In this document: positions 8,830-20,800 of the stretch, piece after piece
Position numbering within the stretch: the stretch's first letter is position 1
How the letters are laid out: each line of letters begins with the position of its first letter
NCBI RefSeq assembly: GCF_001700965.1
Contig: NZ_CP016756.1
Coordinates: 3,648,501 to 3,712,500, forward strand
Reading direction: 5' to 3'
Length of the DNA stretch: 64,000 nt
Source: Stenotrophomonas nitritireducens
GTDB lineage: Bacteria > Pseudomonadota > Gammaproteobacteria > Xanthomonadales > Xanthomonadaceae
Notes under the pieces: generated by a model
Databases searched by the model: none
What the model saw: the letters and a program-made list of their open reading frames with translations, nothing else
What the model was told of the DNA's origin: nothing
Program-made: the position numbers and the translations under genes

Positions 8830-11800
8830 ATGAATCGTGTTTACCGTCTGGTCTATAACCGTACCCTGGGTGTGTGGCAGGTGGCGTCGGAACTGGTGAA
8901 GGCAGCGAAGGGCGGCCGCAGCAGCGGCACCGGCCTGTCCACGGCGGCATTGCATCCGATGAGCTTTGGCCTGTGGCTATTGATGGGCTGGGTGGGGCTG
9001 GTACAGCCGGTGACGGCACAGCAGGCACCCACCGCCCAGGCCGGCCGCATCGTTGCCGACCCCAGCGCGCCGGAACGGCAGCGCCCGACGGTGGTGACCT
9101 CGGCCAATGGCACGCCGCAGGTCAACATCACCACGCCCAGTGCGGCCGGTGTGTCGCGCAATACCTATAGCCAGTTCGATGTAGGCAGCGACGGCGCCAT
9201 CCTCAACAATTCGCGCGGCAACGTGCAGACCCAGCTTGGCGGCTGGGTGCAGGGCAATCCGTGGTTGGCCAAGGGCACCGCGCGGGTCATCCTCAATGAG
9301 GTCAACAGTGCCAACCCCAGCCAGTTGCGGGGCTATGTGGAAGTGGCCGGTGACCGCGCCCAGGTGGTGATTGCCAACCCTGCCGGTATTTCGGTCGATG
9401 GCGGCGGCTTCCTCAATGCCAGCCGCGTCACCCTGACCACCGGCACGGCCATCGTCAATGCAGGCGTTCTGGACGGTTATCGCGTCGATGGCGGCGCAGT
9501 GCGGATCAGCGGCGCGGGCCTGGATGCGAGCGACAGCGACTACACCGACATCATCAGCCGCTCGCTGGAAGTGAACGCCGGCATCTGGGCCCAGCAGTTG
9601 CAGGCAAGCCTCGGCAACAACGTGGTCAGCGCCGATCACAGCCAGGTGAGCGCACAGGCCCGCAACGGTAGCGCCCCGGTGTTCGCATTGGACGTGGGTG
9701 CACTGGGCGGCATGTACGCCAACAAGATCTGGTTGGTCGGCAACGAGCACGGCGTTGGCATGCGCAATGCCGGCAAGATCGGCGCACAGGCCGGCGAGCT
9801 GGTGGTTACTGCCGAGGGCAGGCTGGAGAACAGCGGCACGCTGCATGCGCAGGACAACGCACGTATCACCACCAGCGTCGGTATCAGCAACAGCGGCACC
9901 ATCAGCGCGGCAAATGAAGCCAAGGTCAGCGCTGCGGCGGACCTGGACAACAGCGACGGCACCATCAACGCCCGTCGTGTGGACGTGAACGCACAGTCGC
10001 TGCGCAATCACGATGGCAGCATCGAACAGACCGGTTCGCAATCATTGCTGATTGCCGCAGGCACGCTCAGTAATCGTGCGGATGGACAGATCGGCAGCGT
10101 CGAGATTGCGGAAGCCGGCAACGGAGGCGGCAACGGAAGCGGGGCGGGTGGCAATAACGGCGGCGGCAATGGCAGTGGCGGCCCAGAGGGCGGTGGCAGC
10201 ACGGGTGGTAATGGCGGCGGCACCGTTGGTGGAGTCACGCCGCTAGCCGCTGGCGCGCTCAACATCTCGCAGTCGCTGGACAACGATGCGGGGCAGATCA
10301 ATGCGCTGGGTTCGTTGCAGCTGGCGGTAAGTTCTGGCCTGGACAACAGCGGCGGCAAGCTCGGCGTCGATGGCCTGCAGGTCAGCGGTGGTGATCTGCG
10401 CAATGTGGCCGGCACCTTGCGTGTGCAGGGCAAGGCTGCGGTGGATGTAGCCAACATCGACAACAGCAAGGGCGTGTGGAGCGTCTCGGATACGTTCCTT
10501 CTGAACGCCCAGTCCCTGCTGAACAACGGCGGCAACATCGAGCAGGCAGCGACACAGGCGGCAACCTGGACAGTACGCGGCTTGGTAGACAACAGCGGCG
10601 GTACTTTCCACAGCAACGCACAGTCACTGAGCTTGGTGTTCGGCAACGTGGTGAACAAGGACGGCACGATCAGCCACGCTGGCAGCCAAGGCTTGAACCT
10701 GCGCACCGGCGCATTCGACGGCCAAGCTGGCGTCATCACCACGGCCGGCGGGTTGAACCTGAGCGCTACGCGCGTAGATCATCGCAACGCCGTGCTGCAA
10801 GCACAGCAGTTGAACGTGGATGCCGGCGATTTCGACAACCGTGGCGGCACCGTGGTGGCGACCGGCCAGCAGGCCAACCGTATCACCGTGCAGGGAACAC
10901 TGGACAACGGCAGCGCCGGCACCATCGCCAGCAATGGCGATCTGTCGCTGCGGGCGGCGACGCTGGGTAATGCCGGCGGCACCGTGCAACATGCGGGTAC
11001 CGGCACACTCAGCATCGATGCTGACACCTTGAACGGTCAGGGCGGCACCGTGCTGGGCAATGGCACATTGGCGATTACCGGTCAGAACACCGATCTGAGC
11101 GGCGGCAGCACCTCGGCGCAACAGATCAGCATCACCACCCAGAACCTGAGTACCGCAGGCGGCCAGCTATCGGCTACCGGCAATGAAGCTTTGCGTTTGA
11201 ACATTGGCAAGCGCCTGGACAACAGCGGCGGCAGCATTGGCAGCAATGGCGCCATCGATCTGACCGCAGGCACGCTGCTGAACAACCAGGGCAAGCTGAT
11301 TGCGGTGGGTAGTGCGGCAAGCACGCTGCAGGTCAGCGGCCAGCTGGACAATAGCGGTGGTGCCATTTCCAGCAATGGCAATCTGCATGTGCAGGCGGGG
11401 CAGGTAAGCAACAGCGGCGGCACGTTGCTGGCTGCCGAAGATACCGACCTGCTGTTGACGGTGGATGGCACGCTGGACAACAGCGAAGGCGGCCGCATTG
11501 CAGCCGGTGGTGAGTTGAGCCTGCAGGCAGGTGTGCTCGACAACCAAGGCGGTACGGTCGAGCACGCAGGTGAGGGCACGCTGGATATCGCCGTCGATAC
11601 GCTGCTCGGTGCCGGCGGCAAGATCATCGGCAACGGCGACCTCGCACTGCAAGGCGAAGCACTCGACCTGCAAGGTGCAACCACCCAGGCCAAACGCCTG
11701 CAGGTGACCGCAGGCAGTCTGAGCACCGCTGGCGGCATGTTGGTTGCCACCGGCAAGGATGCCCTGCAGCTGAAAGTGCGTGATGCGCTGAACAATGATC

Positions 11801-14800
11801 GCGGCACCATTGCTGCCAACGGCGCATTGGTGCTGGATGCGGGTGCAGTGTCCAACCGCGGCGGTACGCTCAGCGCGGCGGGCACTGATGACAGTTACCT
11901 GCAGGTGGGTGGCGCGTTGGACAACAGCCAAGGCACCATCGCCAGCAACGCGGCAAGCTTGTCACTGGCCTCGGCCAGCCTAGTCAACGAGGACGGCACC
12001 ATCAGCCATGCCGGTGACGATGCGCTGATTCTGCAAACCGGCCAGCTCGACGGCCAGCGTGGCACGATTGCCAGCTCCTCCGCGTTGACGCTGAACGCAG
12101 GCAAGGTAGATCACCGTGATGCCACGCTCAGTGCGGAGCAGCTCACCCTGGATGCGCAGGATTTCGACAACCGTGGCGGTACCGTGGTTGCAACCGGACA
12201 ACTGGCCAGCACGCTTGCTGTGCAGGGTACGTTGGACAACGGCAATGCCGGCACCATCGCCAGCAACGGCGACCTTTCGCTGAAGGCGGCCACACTCGGC
12301 AATGCCGGCGGCACCATTCAACATGCGGGTAACGGCACGCTCAGCATTGATGCCAACACACTGAACGGCCAAGGCGGCACCGTGCTTGGCAACGGTAGTT
12401 TGAAACTCAGTAGCCAGCAGGCCGATCTGAGCAAGGGCACCACCTCGGCGCAACGCATCAGCATCACCGCTACGGACCTGAGCAACGCTGGCGGCCAGCT
12501 TTCCGCCACGGGCACCGATGCGTTGCACCTGCAGGTCGGCAACCGCCTGGATAACAGCGGCGGCAGCATTGGCAGCAATGGCAGCATTGACCTGAGCGCC
12601 GGGCAATTCATCAACCGGCAGGGCCAGCTGGTAGCCGCAGGCGACGCTGCAAGCACGCTGAAGGTCAGCCAGCAACTCGATAACAGTGGCGGCGCGCTGT
12701 CCAGCAATGGCGACCTGAGCATTGTGACCGGTGCGTTGAACAACGCAGGCGGCACGGTGTTGACCGCCGATAACGCCAGTCTGCAATTGAGTGTGGACGG
12801 CCTGTTGGACAATAGCGCCGGCGGGCGCGTTGCTGCGGGCGGCGACCTGAGCGTGGCCGCGGCCGTGCTGGATAATCGGGCGGGTACGGTCGAGCACGCA
12901 GGTGACGGCACACTCGATATCACCGTAAACACGCTGCACGGCGCTGACGGCAAGATCATCGGCAACGGTGATCTGGCGCTGCATGGCGAAACCCTCGATC
13001 TGCAGGGCGCAACTACCCAGGCCAAGCGCCTGCAGGTGAAGGCGGGCAGCCTGACCACGGCGGACGGTGTGTTGGTTTCCACCGGCAGCGATGCCCTGCA
13101 ACTGCAGGTACGAGATGCCCTGAACAATGACCGCGGCACCATTGCAGCCAATGGTGCGTTGGCGCTGGACGCCGGCCGCGTATCGAATCGTGGCGGAACG
13201 ATCAGTGCGGCGGGTGTCGATGACAGCTATCTGCAGGTAGATGGTGAGCTGGACAACAGCGACGGCACCATCGCCAGCAACGCGGAGTCGCTGACGTTGG
13301 CATCGGGCACGCTGGTCAACGAAAACGGCACTATCAGCCATGCCGGTGAAGGGGCGTTGGTGCTGCAGACCGGCCAACTTGATGGCCAGCGCGGCACCAT
13401 CTCCAGTGCCGGCGCGTTGCAGTTGACGGCAGGGCAGGTGGATCACCGCGACGCTACGCTCAATGCCAAGCAGCTCACCGTGAATGCGGCCGGCTTCGAC
13501 AATCGCGGCGGCACGGTGCTTGGCACTGGCCAGCAGGCCAACAGCATCACCGTGCAGGGCACGCTGGACAACGGCAACGGCGGCACCATCGCCGGCAACG
13601 GCGACCTGTCGCTGAAGGCCACCACGCTGGGCAATGCCGGCGGCACCATTCAGCACGCAGGCAGCGGCACGCTCAGCATCGATGCCACAACCTTGAATGG
13701 CCAAGGTGGCACCTTGCTCGGCAACGGCGCTTTGAACATCACCGGCCAGCATACCGACCTGAGCAAGGGCACCACCTCGGCTCAGCGCATCAGCATCACC
13801 ACCACCGATTTGAACAACGCCGGTGGCCAGCTCTCAGCTACCGGCACTGAGGCGCTGCGGTTGCAGGTAGGCAACCGCCTGGACAACAGCGGCGGTAGCA
13901 TCGGCAGCAATGGCACGTTTGACGTGAGTGCTGCTGCTTTCATCAACAACAAGGGCAATCTGCAGGCGGCTGGTGGCGGTAATAATCGGCTTGATGTAAG
14001 CGGTTCGCTGGACAATCGCGAGGGCAATATCCTTGCCGCCGGCAACACCCGCATCGACGCAGGCAGCATCGACAACCGCGCCGGAACCCTGCATGCGGCA
14101 GGTGATTCACAGCTGGTCCTCAGCGTTGATGGCCTGCTCGACAACAGTGGCAAGGGCACCATCTCGAGTGGTGGCGATGCCAATGTCAGCGCAGCGGCGC
14201 TGAACAACGCTGGCGGCAGCATCGCCAGCGGCGATGCACTTACCCTGGTCACCAACAACGCCATCGACAATAGCGCCGGCCTGATACAGGCTGGTGCAGC
14301 TCTGCAGCTGACCAGCAATGGACTGGTCAATGGCGCCGGCACCGTGCTGGGGAATAGTGTCAGCATCGACACCCGCGGCAACGCGCTGGACAACCGTGAC
14401 GGTACGCTTGCCAGCCTGGCCGGTGCATTGGATATCCGCAGTGGCGCGCTGGACAACAGTGCCGGTCTGATCCAATCCGCAGCAGCGCTGCACATCGACA
14501 CTGCAGGGCAGCAACTCAGCAACCGTAACTCCGGCAGCGCGGGCGGCATTGTCAGCGCAGGCACGCTCAACATCGACAGCGGCAACCTGGACAACCGTGC
14601 CGGTGTGGTGTTCTCGCAGGGCTCGGCCGAGCTGCACGCAGGTGATATCGACAACAGTGATGGCGGCTCACTGGTAAGTGCGTCCAACCTGCTCATCCAG
14701 GGCCAGGCACTGGCCAACAACGGTGGCGAGGTGAAGTCGGGCGGCGATGCGACCCTTGCACTGCAGGGTGCGCTGAACAACAACGTCGGTCTGGTCGCGG

Positions 14801-17800
14801 CCAGCGGCAGCTTGCAGGTGACGGCGACCACGGTGGACAACCGCAATACCGGGTCCGCTTCCACATTGGGCTTGCAGGCCGGCAATCTGCGGCTCACCGC
14901 GCAGAGCCTGGATAACAGCCTGGGTCAGTTGATCGCCGATCACGATGCACGGTTGCAACTTGGCGGTCAGCTGAACAACAGCGCCGGCCAGGTATCCACG
15001 GGGGGCGACCTCGTAGTTGCAGCCGATAGCGTCCTCAATACCGGCGGCACGCTGGTGTCTGGCAATGATCTGCAGCTGGATGCGCGTTACCTGTCCGGTG
15101 ACGGCAAGGTGCTGTCACAAGGCGATGCCAGCTTGAACCTGGTGGAAGGCTTCACCAATACCGGCGAGGTGGCCGCCAACGGTAAGCTGACGCTCACTAC
15201 CCAAGGCGCGTTGGACAATCAAAGCAAGCTCCAGGGCGGCGGCGTTGAAGTGCGCGCCAACAGCATCAACAATGCGGCCAACGGCGAGATCAGCAGTGCC
15301 GGTATCACCCATCTGGTTGCCGATGGTGCCCTGGTCAACCGCGGGTTGTTGGACGGCGTGGTGAATCACCTGCAGGCCGGGCAGCTGGACAACGTAGGCA
15401 GCGGCCGCATCTATGGCGACCATGTCGCCATCAACGCAGGCAGCGTGAACAATCGCGCCGAGTCGCTCAACGGCATCACCACCGCAGCTACCATCGCTGC
15501 GCGCGAGCGCTTGGATCTGGGTGTGCAGGGTGTGCTCAGCAATACCGGGCAGAGCCTGATTTTCAGTGATGGCGATGCTGCCATCGGCGGCGCGCTGGAC
15601 GCCAACCGGCTTGCTACCGGTGCTGCGCAGACGATCGACAACCTGGGCTCCACCATCGAGGTCTCCGGCAACCTGGACATCGCCGCACTGGCGGTCAACA
15701 ACATCCGTGAGAATGTTGTTGTCACCCAGAAAGTCAGCTCCAGTAGCGCTCGCCTGGACCAACCCGATTGGTGGAACAACGGCAGCAACAACACCAACAA
15801 CATCCGCAATTCGTCCAATTACGAAGCGCATGAAATCTACTACCTGAGCCCGGATGACATTCTGGAGGACACGCCCTACATAACGCCGGATGGGCACGTC
15901 GTACAGAAGGCGGTGATTCGGGTAAATGCGCAGACCACGGCTTATTTCTTTGGTCGTGGCGCGCTGTACGGAGCCAAGGGCGAGCGTTCACGCATAGATC
16001 TGGCCACCGGCACCATGACCATCTATTACTCGCGCCGCCAGGACAACCAAAGCAATCCGGACCAGGTCAGCAGCGGTGCAGATGATCCGTTTGTCGAGCT
16101 GAGCGGCGTGGGGCCGGGTTCACCCGCTTTCAGTTATGTCAGTGACACCCTGACCTACAGCAATGCTTATGGCACCTGCACAACCAACTGCGTGCAGCTG
16201 ACGGTATGGCATGCGTACAACGACCCGGACGGCATACTGATGTATCCGAAACGGTATTCCACCCAGAATCTCAGCGGCAACGAGCAGTACCGGCTTGCGA
16301 CCCATACGATAGTGGAGGATGTGGTGCAGTCGGCTGGCCCGGACGCCATCATCCATGCCGGCGGCAACATGCGTATCGACACCGATGCGCTGACTAACAA
16401 GTACGCGCGTATCGCCGCGGGTGGCAACCTGGCTATCGTCGGTTTGAACAAGGCCGAGTCCAGCGTCGACAACATCGGCCTGAAGCTGTACCGGACGCAT
16501 TCGTTCCAGAATGTGTCGGTCACCTTCGGTGGCGCCCGTCACAGCTGGACCAATCCGGACATCTCCGAGCTGACCGGTCAGCTCGGCGGGCAGATCACCG
16601 CTGGCGGCACCTTGACCGTGGATGTGGGCGACCTAAGCAACCTCAACGACGGCCGCAACCCGCCCAACGTGCAGGACGGCCTCAGCTTTGGCAACGTCAA
16701 CACTGGCGGGCCGGCAGGCGGCAACGTCGGCCCGGGTGCCGGGCAGGTTCAAGGGCCCGGCGCAAGCAGTGGCCAGAGTGCTGGCACTGCTGCCGGCACC
16801 GGCCCGCAAACAGTGGCAAACAACGGTGGTGGTGGTGGCACCGGCACCGGCCGTCTGCAAGACCTGCTCGGCAAGATCGCCGCGCAAGCAAGTGCAGATG
16901 CACCAGACAGTACCCAGCAAAGCGGGCAGAGTGGCGCAAGCGTTGGTGGCGGGGCATCTTCCGTAACCGGTGCCACGGCGGTAAAGGCCAATGGCGACGA
17001 TCCCGCAATGATTGTTGCCGGTAAATTGGACAACACCGCGCCCAGCACCAGCCTGTTCAAAGTGGATGCCAACCGCGGCCAGCACCTGGTGGAAACAGAT
17101 CCGCGTTTTGCGGACTACCGCAATTGGCTGAGTTCGGATCACCTGCTGGCGCAGATGGGCTTCGACCCGGTTACCACACAGAAGCGTCTGGGTGACGGTT
17201 TCTACGAACAGAAGCTAGTGCGCGAGCAGATTGGTGAGCTCACCGGTCGTCGCTTTCTCGATGGCTATGCCAGCGATGAGGATCAATACCGCGCCCTGCT
17301 GGAAGCCGGCGCTACCGTCGCCAGCGGCTGGGGCCTGCGCCCGGGCATCGCCCTGACTGCGGAGCAGATGGCGCAGCTGACCAGCGACATAGTGTGGCTG
17401 GTTGAACAGACCATCACCCTTGCCGATGGCTCCACCACCACCGCGCTGGTGCCGCAGGTTTACCTGCGCGTGCAGCCGGGTGACCTGGCCGACAACGGTG
17501 CGTTGCTGGCCGGGGCCAATGTTGACCTGAAGCTGCGCGGCGACTTCGTCAATGAAGGCGACGTGGCGGGGCGCAAGCTGGTGTCCATCGACGCCGGCAA
17601 CATCCGCAATCTTGCCGGCGCCAACATCAGCGGCCAGCAGGTAGGGCTGCAGGCCAAGCAGGACATCGACATCATCGGCAGCACGGTGACCGCAACCGAT
17701 GCGCTCAGCGTAAAGGCGGGCGGCAACATCACCGTTGCCAGCACCACACGCAGTTGGGAGAACAGCGGCTCGCATGCACAAAGCAGCACCAGCATCGATC

Positions 17801-20800
17801 GCGTAGCGGGCCTGTACGTAACCAGCCCCAGCGGTATCGGCGCACTCACCGTCAATGCCGGCGGCGACGTGACGTTGACCGGCGCGCAGGTAATCAATGC
17901 CGGTGTGAACGGCGCAACCGTGCTGGCAGCCGGTGGCAACCTCAACCTGGACACCATCGCCCAGAAGCAAAGCCTCGACCTCACCACCGACAACCGCAAC
18001 TACGTCCGCAACAGCCAGACCACGCATGTCGGCAGCACGGTGAGCGGCGCCGGAAACGTCGTGTTGCAGGCAGGCAATGACGTCAATCTGACGGCTGCCA
18101 ATGTCAACGCCGGCAACGCAATCGCCGTGCAGGCCGGGCGCGATATCAACAGCAGTGTTGCGGTGGATGTCAGCACGGTTGAGACCAGCTATGCGGGAAA
18201 GAAGGCCTCTGGCGCGGTATCAGCCAGTGACGAAACCGTGCGCGGTACGCAGATCACCGCTGGCGGTGACATTGCGATGCAGGCCGGGCGCGACGTTACT
18301 CTGCAGGCAACCACCGTTGCCAGCGACGAAGGCGGCATCGGTGTCTCTGCAGGCCGCGACGTCAATCTGACGGCTGCGCAGGAACAGCACGACCTGACCA
18401 TCGACGAGCAGCGCAAGAAGAAGGGTTTCCTCAAGACCAAGACCACTACCACCCACGACGAATGGCATGACAGCATTGCAGTCACCACCACGTTGAGCGG
18501 CGAGACCGTCACCGTGGCAGCCGGCCGTGACCTGACCTCGCAGGGGGCGCAGATTGCGGGGACGGGGGATGTGGTACTTGCAGCAGGGCGAGACCTTACA
18601 CTCGGTACGGCAGAAAGCACCTCGACCGAGGTGCACGACAAGACCGTGACCAAGTCTGGTCTGTTTGGTAGTGGCGGCATCGGTTTCACTGTAGGTAAGC
18701 AGCGTACCGATACCGAGGCTGATACCACCGGGGTAAGCCACACAGGCAGCACGGTAGGCAGCCTGAGCGGCGATGTGACTCTGTTGGCAGGTAATGCACT
18801 GAAGATTGAAGGCAGCGATGTGATCGCCCTGCAGGGGGATGTCACCGGCAAGGCCAAGTCCATCTCCATCACCGAGGTGCACGACACCACTACGGCGGAG
18901 CAACAGACCCGATTCAAGCAGGCGGGTTTGACGGTTGCAGTCAGCGCGCCAGCACTGAGCTTGCTGCAAACGGCCAATGACCTGAACAAAGCCGCAAAGC
19001 AATCCGGCGGTGACGGCCGCATGCAGGCGCTGGCAGCAGGGACAGCGGCGCTCAACGCTTACAACTCGGCCGGTGCGATGGGGCAGCTTGCCGATGGTCT
19101 TGCCAGCGGCAACCCGGCAGACATGGCCAAGGGGGCGAACGCCAGCATCTCGGCCACCATTGGCGCCAGCAAGAGCTCGAGCCAGAGCACACAGAGCAGT
19201 AGCCAAGCCAAGGGCTCCAGCCTGCAGGCAGGCGGTGACGTCAGCCTTATCGCAACCGGCGGTGGTGAAGACAGCAATATCCTGATTCGCGGGAGCGACA
19301 TTACCGCCGGCAAGGATGTGCTGCTTGCTGCTGACAACAACATCACGCTTGAAGCAGCTCAGAACACCGCCGAACAACACAGCAGCAGCAAGAGCAGCAG
19401 CTGGGCGCTGGGCGTGGCTGCCAGCTATGGCAGTGATGGCGGCGCCATAGGCGTAACCGCAAGTGCCAGTGCATCGCGAGGCAATGCCGATGGTAAGGAT
19501 GTCACCCAGCGCAACACGCATGTAACCGCTGGCAATACCGCCACTGTTATCAGTGGCGGTGACACCACGTTGAAGGGCGCACAGCTGTCGGCAGATAAAG
19601 TGGTGGCCAATATTGGCGGTGATCTGAACATCGAGAGCCTGCAGGACACCAGTACCTATGACAGCAAGAACAAGAGCATGGGCGCCAGCGTTACCGTCGG
19701 TGCAGGGTTCAGCGGCAGTGCCAGCTATAGCAGCAGCAAAGTCGATGGCGACTACGCCAGCGTTACCGAGCAGAGCGGCATCCAGGCCGGTGCAGGCGGT
19801 TTCGATATCACTGTTGCGGGCAATACCGATTTGAAGGGTGCGGTGATTGCCAGTTCGCAGGAGGCAATCGACGCGGGTTTGAATCGGCTGCAGACAGGCA
19901 CGCTGACGTCTTCGGATATCGAGAACCACAGCCAGTACAACGCCAAGAGCGTCAGCCTTTCAGGCGGCTACAGCGTCGCTGGCGAAGGTGGTGGAACCGA
20001 GGGCAGCCCGAGTACTACCAACAACGGCAGCAACTGGTCGTGGCAGAACTACAACACTGGCGCGCAAGGCGCAGCCGCCGGCTACGGCAGTGAGAAAGGA
20101 AAGGAGAGCTCGACTACAGCCAGTGGTATCAGTGGCGGGACGGTAGTCATCACAGATCAGGCGGGCCAGCAGGCACTGACCGGCAAGACCGCGGAAGAAG
20201 CGCTTGCCGCGTTGAACCGTGAAGTGCTCACCGGTGATGGCGCCAACGGTCTAGCCAAGGCCTGGGACGGTCAGAAGCTGCAGCAGCAGGTGGAAGCGCA
20301 GGCGCAGATCACGGCGATGTTCGGGCAGCAGGCTGGTAAGGCGGTTGGCGACTATGCAAGCAGTAAAGCCCGAGAGCTTCGTCTGCAAGGGGATGAGGAG
20401 GAAGCCGCCAAGTGGGATGAGGGGGGGGCATATCGCGTTGCTGCACATACGCTGATGGGCGCGCTTGGCGGAGGTGTTGATGGAGCGCTGGGTTCGGGCT
20501 CCACTGCATTGGCCGCCCCCTATATCACGAATTTGACCAGCAATCTGCCAGAAGGAGTGAAGGCTGCTGTTGGGGTGGGGCTTGCAGCAGGGCTAGGTTC
20601 TTTGTTGGCAGGCAGCACGGGTGCTGCTATGGGTGTTAATCAAGATGTGAATAATCGTCAGTTGCACCCTGATGAACTGAATTTTCTGGCCGATAAGGCG
20701 AAGGAATTTGCAGATATTATCTATGGTTGCGGGGAGCAATGCTCTTCCAACCAAATTAAGGATGCGCGTGGGCGGTTGATTCGAGAGGCCTACTCTCGCG

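Noticed and set aside
11980..13752. 590-residue minus-strand frame inside tpsA
   Set aside because: It is the antisense of the stalk repeats and repeats with their period; it has no family features.
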